From the NCBI GenBank assembly GCA_963853835.1, contig OY970832.1, positions 26,592,208 through 26,656,207 on the forward strand: 64,000 bases of DNA, in the 5' to 3' direction. Source of the stretch: Calendula officinalis (lineage: Eukaryota > Streptophyta > Magnoliopsida > Asterales > Asteraceae). The position numbers were made by a program, and so were the translations under genes. Below the pieces are notes generated by a model. It saw only the letters and a program-made list of their open reading frames with translations, was not told the DNA's origin and made no database searches. Shown piece after piece: positions 11,239 to 24,420 of the stretch. The first letter of the stretch is position 1. Each line of letters opens with the position of its first letter.

Positions 11239-14200
11239 GGTTCGCAAGGGGCGAATTCAAACTCAAGTTTGAGTCTCGAGTTTTAAAACGCGAACTGAGT
11301 AAAATATTTTCTGAGAAAAGTTTCCACATCAAGCATACAGCATGTCACGTCGACCTCTCGCTTTTTCCCATTGCTGGTAATATTTAACAGTTTTTATTTA
11401 TCTGAGATGTATGTTGTATTCTGAGTATGGATGAGTAGAGTAGTCTGAGATTTTTGTGTTTATTTTCTAAGTATATTTTTCCGAATGTTGTTTCTGATTA
11501 CATCTGTGAAATAAACCCCAAAAGTTATAATAACATACGAAAATTACATATGAATAGTACGATTAAATACTATGTATATATAGATATACGAATGCGAGGT
11601 TTGATAATTTTGAGTATAATTTAGAGCATAATTCTGAGTAAAATTATGGGTTTAATTCCCAGTGCTTAATATATTTATGCATATATAAATACGCATACTA
11701 GAGGAATCATAAATTTTAATGAGAATAATAAAAGTTTCCAATTTAGAGGAACACCTAATAGAGTTGAAATGAGATTTTATAATTCTGAGAAATTTTAACC
11801 AAAAGTGTGATGAAGGAATACCCATTTGTAATATAAAATTCATAAATTATCAAATGAGAAACATGCTTGAGTAAATGAGAAATGGAGAAGTTCCTAATAT
11901 TAAAGAGAGGTAATAAATTTTTGAAACTCGGAAAATATTAAAAGTTTTTCATTCGAAGAAAACACTTTATAGAAAGAGTTATTGAAGCTAGTAAATCAGA
12001 GATTAATAAATATTTAAATGAGGGTTTACCAAGTTGTGTAAGGAGAAAGTATTTATTAAAGAAAATGAAAAATAATTGCATTCAAGCTAAACGAGGAGAT
12101 ATCGAACTAAATTTTTGAGAAATACGTTTAATGAGATAATAAAATGAGTATTGCATAATGAGAAGATATTGAATCAAGATTAAGCAGCCAGAAGATACAG
12201 TAATATGGAATTCCAAATTTGTATAAGAATCTATAGAATGCATTAAAGAGAATTATTGAATAGTGTTAAAAGAGAAGTGATTATATTAAACTTACTAAAA
12301 AAAAAAAAAAAAAAAAAATTTCGCGAATACCATGAGTTGTAATTGAGAAAATTTCAGGTTGGAAAGTCAACAGATTAATATTTATTTAAGAATCATTAAA
12401 TTGAAATAAAATGAGAAAACATTATGAGTAAGTGGTTTAAATAGTTGGGTGCAAGACGTCGTGTGAATAACGAGTTCAGCGAGAGGTTGTTAAGTTAACG
12501 CAGAGCTAATAAACGAACTATATAAGCTTATTAGAATAATTAACCGAGAATGTTGAACTAGAAAATATTAATTGTCGCTCGAGACGGCAATAAATCGGAT
12601 ATAATTTTGAGAAAGAGTAAATGTTATTCATGGGAAATGACAAATGAGACAACTAAGAGTAGAAGATAAAACGATATTCGTATTGTGAAAGTAACAAAGT
12701 GGAAATATTTCTATGAATCCGAGTTATCCGAGTATCGCGTATAAGACTAAATATACGCATGATTTCTGAGTAATGTTTATGAGGTTTTGAGTAACCACAG
12801 CCGAGTGCATATCTGTATTTATCAGATATTGAGAGTAAACATTTCTTTCTTTTGAGTGTGATTTGTTTGTGGATATTTTTTTTATGAGGGAAGTTGTGAA
12901 CTTTGGGATTGACTCGTGACCAAACAAAAGCATGTGTCGAAAGTAATAGAGGGCCCCTATTACCGTACACACAGGACTTTTGGTTGGTTAGGGGGAAATT
13001 TTGAAGGGAACGATGGACCAATGCTTGTTATTGTGAATTTAGTATGTGTATCCTAATTGTTGGTGTGACTACATACTTGCTTGTTTATTTTGGTAGACAA
13101 TACTAGTTCCAAACTCGAGGACGAGTTTTCTCCAAGTGGAGTTGAGTAGGGGTAAAAAGGAAAATTGTCAAGAAATAATTATCATTAATTATTATTTATA
13201 AATATTATGAGCATGATGCTTATGCAGAGAGATTTTGTTGGTATGAATTTAAAGTGCGAAATCTAGATACATATAATTGATCAAATAAAATATAAGAGTA
13301 ACTATCAAATCAAGCAGTTGAGAATAATTAAATTTATTCTATGGGTAGTTATAGAGTTTACAACAAAATGATGGATTGGGTTTACTGGAGAAATTAACAA
13401 ATCAAGTTAATTGGGTTGAATTAATATCGTGCAAAAGGGAAGTAGTAATACTACAATTATATACAAAATAAGATAGTATACTTATTCTTGGGTGGTTATA
13501 AATGTGATAATGAGAAATCATGAAATTAAAGTGATGAGAACTTATTAATGGGTCGAATATGAGAAAACTGCTACAATGAAATTTTGAGGAAAATGAGTTA
13601 GAATGAGATCGGTAATTTGCTGGTAATGAGTTATTACTAAAACGAGCTAAATGATAAAATTTTATTTTGATTAATTAGGGAGTAATTTTGAGTTATAAGA
13701 AATTTACAACTCGAGTCACATAAGCAACTTAATAAAATGAGTCAAAAGAGAAAAGTATTAAATTAACGGGAAGTTTTATTCAAATTTTAGAAGTATTATA
13801 AAGTGTTATGAGTTTTGAGGTATTATAAAAATTATATGAGAAAACTCTATTTATGAATAATTATTAAACTTGAGATGAGAACAACTATTCAATAAATTGA
13901 TATTGAACTTAGGAGAAATTTCGAAAAGACGAGAATGTACTGAATTGATGAACCATGAGTAAACCGTAAGATTTAGAATAAAGTGTAACTGCGAATTGAG
14001 TAAATGAGAACTAAGGAATTAATTCGTAATTTGAGTAACGAGAAATCATTATAAATAAGAGTATGAAATTTAATTGGAATTTTAGTGGGTAACATGAAAT
14101 TAATGAGTAGATATGGTCAAAATAATTAAGAGTCATTTTATATTGTGTAAAATCAGTGAAACGGTCTATTGAAGGATCGTTAAACTAGATGAATGAGAAA

Positions 14201-15538
14201 ACATCTATTAAAAATATTATCGAGAAACCACTAAAGGTAATAGAATGAGAACCTAGTAAAGGGAATTAAATGACAAGATCGTCAATTTGAGCTATTTAAA
14301 GGGTTATCAACATCGGTAATATGCAAACCTAATAGAGTAAGGTAACAATATAATGTTAAAGAAGAGTTATTTTGAGAACCAATAAAACGGTTGAGAGAGA
14401 GTATATCATTCCAAGTATTATAAGCTGGTAAACTGGAACACGCGAGTAGTAATAAAATTGAGTAAAAATGTGATTTATACCTAATGCTATTACTTGTAAA
14501 TATTATTACCTTATGAGTTTTTACTGAGTTAGAGTTTTGGATTTGCTTCTGAGTTAAGATTTATGAGTTTGCTCCTGAGTTATACATTTCTGAGTTATAC
14601 TCCTGAGATATGTTTTGAGTTATTTCTGAGTGGGACTTCTGAGTTATACTTCCAGATCATATTTTGGAGTTATATACCTGAGTATATGAGAATTCTGTGT
14701 GATATGTATATTCTTTGTGATTATTTGCATGGTTTTTATATTAATTGATAATGGTGTAAACCGCTAAATTATTTATTATGCTGTTAACAAACTGTTGACC
14801 CATAGAGTAGAGGACCTTCCGAGTCTTTTTGGTGAAAAAAAAAATTGTCGATAATGAATGAGAAAACCTGTTGCTAAAATGTGTAAGTGGTCATTTGATG
14901 GAGTTGTGCGGGAAGAAATTTTTTCCATAAAAACTTGTTATCGTCATGAGAGATCCGAGTGTGATTGTGCAAATGGTTTGGATGACCTGGTACTACGCTG
15001 AGCATCTGGTATCGTCAACAAATCAATAGTAAATTTCTAAGTGGAGTTGAATCGGTGATTCAACGCGACGTTAATCGCTGAGTGCAACAACTGTATCCGA
15101 ATGCAAGAGCAAGAAGACGCCTTCAGTAGAGTATCGTGGTATATTTTATGCTCATTATCAACATTTTCTTTGCATACTGAGATCCATAGTGAGCATCCTG
15201 ACCTTATTTCTTTTAGCCTTATCGTTTTGCGTCACTAGGGTCGGATAATTGTATGAGCACTTACGTGTCTGGAGTTCATTTCCTATTAAGTAAATTCACC
15301 ATGAAGAACTTCTTTCTATTCATAAGTTTATCGTTTTTATTCTTCTTTTCCAATTGAGTATGCATGTCGTAGGTCACCCTGATGAATTTCCTTTTCATTC
15401 TTAACCTTATCATTTTGTTTTTCCTCTATTGCGGATGTGTGTCGTTGAAGAGCCTGTGATTGAGACTTAGAATTTCTACCCTGAGCTCCTTCTGAGCCAT
15501 GACTTCGGGGACGAAGTCTGTTTCAAGTGGAGTTGAGT
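11239..15538 (+). other. Non-coding internal domain, unit 2
   Basis: Near-identical copy of 4707-8994, including the mid-domain PPT-like motif and the terminal hairpin. The visible differences are scattered substitutions and a longer poly-A tract near 12,300 (about 22 A versus about 12 in unit 1 near 5,770). It lacks its own primer-binding site. Confidence 0.88.
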
Positions 15539-18091
15539 TGTAACGCCCCGAAAAATATTACTAATTAAATAATATTAATTTAATCGTTATATTTAAATTT
15601 AAAAATGAATAATTAGTAAATCAATTATACTAAAGTTAGACGGTTCATTATTATTTAGATGTTTAAGCTAGTTGGACACCTTTTAATCTATTGGAGTTTT
15701 AATTACTATACATTTATAATTAAATTATACGTCTCGTGATATTAGACAATTTAATTAGTGTTAGTCGGATTCGTTATTTATATGCTCTCGGGTTTTAATC
15801 CGACTTATTTAGATTCGTTGGGTTAGCTACTTATTGGGTTGGTTTTTATATGAGTTGGGCCGGCCGTGGGCCAAGGCCGACACCCGTTTGTATCCAATTG
15901 CGTTAATTATCTAATCCTAATAGATGGGTTAATTCTAGCTTCCTTAGTCTCGTTCTTTTTTTTTCTCATTCTATGGCAGTCGATCAATAAGTGTAAAGGG
16001 CCGATTTCGGTATGCATGATTGGCCCAAATTCTCGTGGGTGGGCTACCCAACCTTTAGAAACCGACACCCACAATCGTTTATTACATAAAGCTTAATCAC
16101 GTGTAAAACCCCCTCAAACCCTACACGTTCTCTTCCAGCCGTGATCCAGCATATTATTCTTCCCATTCGTCTTCTTTGCAGCCGATTGGAAGGATCATTG
16201 AACACTCGCCCAATCGATTATAATCTGAACGTGATCGAGTCGTGTGGTAAGCACCGGTCTACGTCCTTCTTTCATTCATCCTTGCTCATACTTGTTCTAT
16301 AATGTTTGTATCTAATTGAAGGATCGAACAGAAGATTAACGGGAGTGTCGAACCGGTGTGGTGACCAAGTGCTACTCGGGTTCAAGCTGATCGGTAACTG
16401 TACTGTTTGAAGATCGGTGTGGCACGAGTGATTGGCGAAGCAAGCGGAATTCTGAACCATAAGTACTACTCGAGTCGGTAGTCTCTTGTTCCCTCATCGT
16501 TTCGTTAATTCTAATACTGTGTTGTGATTCTTAGCTTTGATCAATTATATCGGGACTAGTAGGGCTGCGATCTCAGTAACTAATACGAGCCTCGGGTGGT
16601 CTCGGTGGATTGGGGTTACTTGATTTAAATCGTTTCTTTATAAAATAAAACGGGAATTTATAATCGGAAGGGAACCGAACCCGTAGGGTTCTCGGTTCCC
16701 CAATCAAGAGACTTTTACGAGTCAATGTTAGAAATCAACCATAACTTAGGAAACCAACTTTTTCAAACTGTCGGTAGTCATCTAGGAGCTTTCGGGTTTC
16801 CTTTCCGGGTTGAGTCGACTTGTTATATCGTTTTTTTTAAAACACTGTTTTCGGGCAGAATCTACCTTCTGTTCGCAACCGTTTTTGAAGTGCTTGGATC
16901 AATCTTTTGGACTTTTGGCCCATGCTGGGACCTTTTTTTCTGAGTTAGCTTTTCAATGCCGCAACCCTCTCGTCAATCCGAATTACGGTTTAAAAGTTAT
17001 AGTCAATTTAGTATGCTGCTGTTAGGAAGATGACCTGTGCAGTATGTCTGTCTTGCATCACTGTTTTGAGACACTTAGAGACTGTTTTGGCCAGTGACCG
17101 TCTCACAGTAAATTGTAGTTCTGATTGTCTTCTAGCCATGGTAAAAAGATGGGATAAATCTACTGCACATTTTAAGAGTTATAGCAGTTTCCGTGAGACC
17201 GACGGGTGCTGCCAGTTTTCTAAATTGAGTCCTTAGAACGGATTGTAATTCGGGTGTCATTTTTATGCTATAGGATCATCTAGGAATAACCGAGCAGCGC
17301 CTTAGAGTATTGAGGATCCTTTGGAGCTTACGTTTCTCGAGGTGAGTATTCTCACCGTGTATTCAGTTTTAACGTTATACATGCATGACTTACGTGTTAC
17401 ATTACTTGCACCATATTTGCTATCTGAGTTATCTGTTATCTGAGTTATCTGTGATCTAGCATCTTGTGTTCTGAGTTTCTGAGTTCTGAGTTTCTGAGTT
17501 TTGAGTTAAACATTAAACATAATATATCTGACTTGACACCGAAGAGCACTGGTGTCAGACGTTTTGACTTGGCACCGAAGAGTACTGGTGCCAGGCCTTT
17601 TGACTCAACACCGAAGAGTACAGGTGTCGAGGTGGTGTGAGGCGGGTCGAGGTTGATCTCTCGCCCCAAGTCACATTAGCGCGCTATTTAAATTAAAATC
17701 TGAGTAATAAAATCTGAGAAATAAATCTGAGTAATTAATCGAGTAGATTCTGAGTAGGAGTACACCGATGTGCCCTCATGTGTTGTATGTTATGATTGTT
17801 TGCATTTTGAGAATTATTCACTCAGCTTCCCCAGCTGGCCCAAACTTTCTCCCACATTGTTTCAGGTACCAGCAAAGGAAAGGAGAAGGTGGACGGTTGA
17901 CCGCTATATCTTTTCATTACTGATGTGGACATCATTTAATATTTTAAAACACTTTACTTTATCTTAACTATTTCCGCAATAAATACGTTTTAAATGTTAA
18001 ATATTAATATCTGAGATTTATTTATGGGACCTTTTGATTATAATTTTGTTTTCAAAAATTTTAAAAATCTTGTGAATTTTAGGGTGTTACA
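15539..18091 (+). repeat. LTR copy 3 (2553 bp), intact
   Basis: Full-length with TGTAACG and TGTTACA termini, followed by the CTGGA target duplication. It differs from copy 1 by scattered substitutions. One changes the third hairpin (GGTGTCGA at 17623-17630, giving one mismatch) and another changes the TATA box to TATTTAAA. Confidence 0.92.
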
Positions 18092-18096
18092 CTGGA
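18092..18096. repeat. 3' target-site duplication of the tri-LTR element (CTGGA)
   Basis: Exact partner of 2113-2117. Confidence 0.9.
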
Positions 18097-19199
18097 AGAT
18101 TCAACTATAAGTATGAAAATGCAAATGCAAATGCCAATTTTGCTATAAGAAAAAAAGTTGGTTATAAAATCAAGAAAAAACACTTAAAACGAAAATGAAA
18201 ATGCAAATGCATCTGCAAGTATGAAAGTGCAAATGCAACTGACAATATTTTTAAAACAGCACAAGTATGTGAAATTTCAGTGAATAAGTAAATAAAATAA
18301 AAATGCAATTGTAAGTATGAAAATGCAATTGCAACTAACATTAATTAAAACATAATCAATATTTAAAATTTTCAGGGAATAACTAGATATATCGAAAGTG
18401 AAAATGTCAAAGTATGTTTAACTACATTTCGTAAGAATATAAAAATAACCAATTAAAAATAATATGTAACTCAAGAAAATCATGCATCATCATCCTTTTG
18501 TTGCGGGTATTTTCTGTGCATTTTTATACTTTTTCCTTTCTGAAGAAGTGCGAATGTTATGAGGATCATAGCTCTCACAGTAACCTACAAGAAAAATATG
18601 TAAAATTCTTTCATATCTTTTGCATGTACATGTAAATCCTTCTAGAGAAGCATTATCGAAAGTGAAAATGTCAAAGTATGTTTAACTACATTTGGTAGAT
18701 CTAATGGGCTCAAAGCCACCAACAACAATATACTCTCTATAGAAATTTCAAACATTGGCCAAAGAACCAAATTTCATTCCATTAACAGGTCTTTTAGAAT
18801 CAGGAACCAAATACTTATCACTAAGAGCGGATATTTCTTCAAAACCAATTCAAATAGAAGCTGGAACATGATCAAAATCTATAAAAAAAAATACAATAAA
18901 ATAAATTAAAACTACAAAACAGGGTTAAACTTTAAAAACTAAGTACATAAGATGGAAATGTAATTGAAAGTATGAAAATGCAAATGCAGTCACTGTTTAA
19001 TATTTCAGATGAAAATGCAAATGCGAATTCCAGTCAGCTATTTAATCTTCCGGATGAAAATGCTAATGCAGTCAGTTGTTTATATTTCAGTTGAAAATGC
19101 AAATTTAGTCGGTTGTTTAATATTTCAGATGAAAATGGAAATGCAAATTCCATTCAGTTGGTTAATAATTCAGATGATAATGCAAATGCAATAAATAAC

Positions 19200-19200
<1 letters not shown>
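18097..19200. repeat. Degenerate ATGCAAATGC repeat field, right part
   Basis: Continues the repeat interrupted at 2117, with many GAAAATGCAAATGCA-like copies. From 18,970 there is a shorter unit of about 45 bp (GATGAAAATGCAAATGC plus TCAGT..GTTTAATATTTCA) repeated about five times. A non-repeat island at about 18,480-18,890 carries the FAR1-like fragment. Confidence 0.7.
18545..18890 (-). pseudogene. FAR1/FRS-like DNA-binding domain fragment, decayed
   Basis: On the minus strand one frame reads DFDHVPAS, then SDKYLVPDSKRPVNGMKFGS, then NFYREYIVGGFEPIRSTK, interrupted by two in-frame TGA codons and a TAA. The order Pro-x-x-GM-x-F, then FY-x-x-YA/I-x-x-GGF-x-x-R-x-S, matches the N-terminal FAR1 zinc-cluster domain of FAR1-related proteins, which are domesticated Mutator-type transposases. 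With several stops and no continuing frame it cannot be functional. It may be part of an old Mutator element that also contained the surrounding repeats. Family call rests on pattern recognition only. Confidence 0.45.

Positions 19201-20531
<1,331 letters not shown>

Positions 20532-20604
<73 letters not shown>
20532..20604. repeat. (TA)n microsatellite 2
   Basis: About 70 bp of TA separating the two MITEs. Confidence 0.97.
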
Positions 20605-20606
<2 letters not shown>

Positions 20607-20990
20607 TGGGATCACGTGAGGACTCAAAAAACGGTGAGGACTCGCGAGGCCACCTCAAAAACATTCCGAAAAATTCCGAAAAAAATATATATAACTCTCC
20701 ATGATTATTATTACATTTGACCAAAAAAAATTTGAAAAAAAAATTATGATCCACTTTTTTTTGCGGATCATAACAATGATCCATATCTTTTTTGTGGATC
20801 ATTATTATGATCCATATTTATTTTTTTGGATCATTTTTTTAAATTTTTTATTTTTTTTTTGGATCTTATAGGCTGCGATTTTAATGTTTAAAAAAGAAAG
20901 TTTTTGAAAAAAGTTTGTTTTGGATCAGTTTTAGAGTTTTTTTTTAGTCCTCGCAGTCCTCACTGGGAAAAGAGTCCTCACCGGATCCGG

Positions 20991-20994
<4 letters not shown>
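20605..20994. mobile_element. Second MITE between (TA)n tracts
   Basis: The left end reads GGATCACGTGAGGACTC then GGTGAGGACTCGCGAGG. The reverse complement of the right end reads GGATCCGGTGAGGACTC then AGTGAGGACTGCGAGG, giving imperfect terminal inverted repeats of about 50 bp. The centre is a poly-A/T-rich stretch with repeated GGATCATT motifs. No coding capacity. Confidence 0.75.

Positions 20995-21066
<72 letters not shown>
20995..21066. repeat. (TA)n microsatellite 3
   Basis: About 72 bp of TA. Confidence 0.97.
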
Positions 21067-21067
<1 letters not shown>

Positions 21068-21377
21068 CTAAATTTTATAATTAAAGATTATTATAGCTAC
21101 AAAGTATGCTTTACAACTCATTTTATTACAACTAATTATTAGTTGATTATGGTTATTCACAATCACGTAACCACCTACAAAATAAACGTGCCTTGAATCA
21201 ATAGTCTTCTTCTTTATGCCTCTGTAATCATAAACATCAACAAAAACAGCCATTGCTAAAAGAGAAATTAATAAAACCAGACCGAATCTAGGGAAGAGTT
21301 ACATATAAATACAAATTTCTCATCCAATAAAGCTAAGTAGTTGGCATCTTAATCTTTTTCTCTACAAATCAAACGCC

Positions 21378-24197
21378 TTACAAACCGAAGCCATAAGGAT
21401 CATATCCAAATTCTCCAGCCATTATCATCATAGGATCTTGCTCCTGCATCACACAAATTTTCTTCATAAAATGATCAAAACATGTAATATAAATTAAAAA
21501 GAGAGAAAGTAAAAACCCTACTCGTTTCATCATTCCAGCTGTCATAATAATATCATCTAACGAACCATAACCACCTTGTATCTTTGTTTGGTCCATTAAG
21601 TAATCTTCATTGGCCCGCACTGAACCACTCAAACCACCACAATTGGCTGAGGCAAGTGTGCTAAAAGCATTTTGTGAGTATTGAGTATAATCTTGTTTCC
21701 CCTTTTTTGATTAACATTTCTAACGATATCACCAACTAAACCACCATGACAAGTGTCGGTTGGTAAGGTGGCTGTTGTGGAATCAAAACCGTTAGTAACA
21801 CTTTGGTCCAGAAAAGTGGGAGTAGTTGTTGAAATAAGATTAAAAGATTCTGATCCTGTACAAGACCGCTTTAAAGATCCCGTCAAGTTACTAGAACCTA
21901 TAAAGATTCAAGATTTACTAATCAAGATTCAAGATTTATTATAAAGATTCAAGATTTATTAATAAAGATTCAAGATTTATTATTAAAGATTCAAGATTTA
22001 TCATAATATTGGAAGCTTGTTTTGTTGGGTACCTGTAAAGATTCGAGATTCATCAACAGAACCAAAATCCGTGAGTTGGGTACTCGTTTTATTACCATAT
22101 TGATGATGATCAAGATCAAAAGATGGTGGAATCCCCTGAAAAAGGTTAATATTTTGGTTATGGTTTGGTTGGACCAACGGTGGGCCCGTGAGGCTATGAA
22201 GTGTCACGCCAGTTGCAGTGTTGAGCCTAGTCAGCATGCCAGCTGGCGTATAACCATTTGGTGGTGAACGGAAATCTACATGTCCATCAAGAAGAGGATT
22301 CATTCGCATATACTCTTTGTTGTTACCAAATGCAACCACCATGTTTGCTTGATGACTGATTCTCTTTAGGTAAAGTCGGTATTTCTGTAAACATGGATAC
22401 AATTAACCTAAGTTTGGTATTTCCCGCCAAAATAAGTCCTACTTTATTTCCATTTAAACACCAACAACACATTTTTTCTCTTTTTAACCACCAAAAAAAC
22501 ACGATTTTCTCAATATAATAACCAAAAATATGCATAATAACCAATAACAAGGATGAGACCTTTTTATTCACTATAATTCCAAAAACACAACTTCTGTTCC
22601 ATATAAATGCTAAAAAGATCTCACTTTCCCCATTTAATTGCCAAAAATGGCATAATTTAACCGTTAAATCACCAAAAAAGGACCTTTTTCAATTCAATTA
22701 ACAAGGATATTTCCATTCAATCACCAAAAAAGGACCTTTTTTCCTCTCAAATCTCAAAACCGCAACATTTTTGCATATAAATGCTAAAAAGATCTCATTT
22801 TTAACCGTCGGAAAACACAGTTTTCTTCATTTAATCGGCCAAAAAATGCATTTTTTGAAAGAAAAGATAAGCATACCTGAAGATGGCTTGCTACATTTTC
22901 TCTAGTAAGTCCATCCACATTCATCAAATCAAGAATCCTTTTAGGCACAGCTTCTACATCATATGTAACATAATTCAATAATTACAACACACACAATGTT
23001 AAATTACTAAAAAGGACTCACTCTCAATTCCCAACTGATTAACAGCAGCAACAAATTTTCTATGAAGATCAATTGACCAAACAACACGTGGCTTCTTCTG
23101 AGTGGATGATGAGTCATCACTGTCATGTGCGTTTTCTTCGTCATCTTCTTCTTCATCTTTTCTTTTTCGATTTTTGTTCATATTTTGATCTCCATTTTCA
23201 TTCCCTTGATCTGACTTTTCATTATTGTTTGACTTTGACTTTGATGTTGACTCAACTTTTCGTCTAATCACATGCTGCCAAATGTTGCATAATTCCTCAA
23301 GGCGAACCGGTTTCACAAGATAATCACAAGCACCATGAGTTATTCCCTTCATTACAAGCTTAGGATTACTGTTTCCTGATAACACTGAAACAGTTTTAAG
23401 AAAAGTTGTTATTTTTGTTGGAATTAATATGTTTGACCTTGAATTTGGAGTCAAAATTGGGCATTTTTGGGCTTACTGATGACTGGTAAGTCCATTTCGA
23501 GCCCAACGAGTTCAAGAAGCTTGAAACCATCCATGTCTGGCATATAAACATCACTGATCACTAAATCAAATCTGTTTCGGTTTTCTCTTAACATCTTCAG
23601 TGCTGTTATTGCTTGATTTGTGGTTGTAACTGTGAAAAAAGAGATTAATTTCATAATAATGATGTAAAAAAGGTCAAAAATCATAACTGGGTAATGTTCA
23701 AAACAACAATCTGAACCACATAATTGAATAAAAATCCAATCTTGAACAGTATTGACAAAGAACAAATTACACACACACAAAAAGTACCATAATTGTGCCA
23801 ACGTCATAATTGGGTAATGTATATAAGATCAATTTGAAGCACATAACTGAGTAAAAATCTAGTCTTGAACATTGTTGACTAGAGCAACAGAATTTCCACA
23901 TAATTGTGTCAAAATTGAAGCCCTAATCTTGCTTTTGCAGAAATACAATAATTGATGAACAATTTTCGAAAAAGCCAAATTAAATTGAAGCACAAAAAGG
24001 ATATAAATAGACACACACAGTAAAAAAAATAAAAAGAAAAAGAAAAACTAACCTTGATATTGGCATTTTCTTAAAAGGGCTTCCAATACCTTCAAACAAA
24101 GTGGATCATCATCAACAGCAAGAACTCTCATCCCAATTGGAAACCTGTCAATTTCATTATTACCAACCGCACTCCCTCTAATTTCCTCAACTGTCAT
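21378..24197 (-). CDS. Type-B response regulator (ARR1/10/12-like transcription factor)
   Basis: Nuclear transcription factor at the end of the cytokinin His-Asp phosphorelay. Seven exons join in phase: 24197-24053, 23629-23477, 23384-23022, 22953-22877, 22384-22033, 21897-21522, 21443-21378. The receiver domain (residues about 24-142) has the acidic cluster VDDDP (29-32), phospho-acceptor D75 in [12 protein letters not shown]102 in VIMLSG and K124 in YLVKPV. A basic NRKRK with an acidic stretch follows, then the GARP/Myb DNA-binding domain (about 197-256: [18 protein letters not shown] through [13 protein letters not shown]). The C-terminus ends [11 protein letters not shown]. In exon 6 the frame breaks at an A6 run (21703-21708): as written it stops at 21629 after 452 residues. 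One more A restores [11 protein letters not shown] and gives about 510 residues. That is either a real mutation or a homopolymer error. Start chosen at MTVEEIRG, just before the receiver core. Confidence 0.92.
21898..22053. repeat. 21-bp tandem repeat in ARR intron 5
   Basis: AAGATTCAAGATTTA recurs at 21903, 21924, 21944, 21965 and 21986 with about 21-bp spacing. A sixth diverged copy (AAGATTCGAGATTCA, from about 22037) is the end of exon 5. On the gene strand the exon end reads CTCGAATCTTTACAG|GT and the intron end CTTGAATCTTTATAG|GT. Confidence 0.85.
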
Positions 24198-24420
24198 CTT
24201 TCTTTTTTCTTAATTTCACAAAAAATCAGAATTCAAAAGGACCCCAGATGATATAACAGAGCAAACAAGAATCAAGAAAGACGGAAAAAGATTCACAAAG
24301 TTTGGATTTTTATGTAAGCTTTAACTTTCTTGAAGACAAACCCAGAAAGATTTTAGAGAGAGAAAGTGGATCTTTAGAAAGAGAGAGCAGAATTGTGACT
24401 TGTAATTGAGCTCAACAGAA
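24198..24420 (-). promoter_or_regulatory. ARR 5' leader / proximal upstream region
   Basis: CT-rich on the gene strand (TTTCTCTCTCTAAAATC-like runs), typical of plant 5' UTRs. No TATA box is confidently placed. Confidence 0.35.

Larger units (their letters stand above)
2118..18091 (+). mobile_element. Tandem three-LTR, non-coding Gypsy-like retrotransposon
   Basis: The structure is LTR (2118-4673), internal (4674-8994), truncated LTR (8995-11238), internal (11239-15538), LTR (15539-18091), with one CTGGA target duplication outside. LTR ends are TGTAACG and TGTTACA. A tRNA-iMet primer site follows the first LTR, and a hairpin plus conserved leader precedes each downstream LTR. The TGTAACGCCCC start, the iMet primer site and the TTCGGGGACGAA motif before the 3' LTR are what I know from chromovirus-type (Tekay/Del-like) Gypsy elements. 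No gag, protease, RT, integrase or chromodomain frame remains: the longest open frame inside is about 120 codons and unrecognisable. It is best described as a LARD-like non-autonomous element expanded by unequal LTR recombination. Confidence 0.9.
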
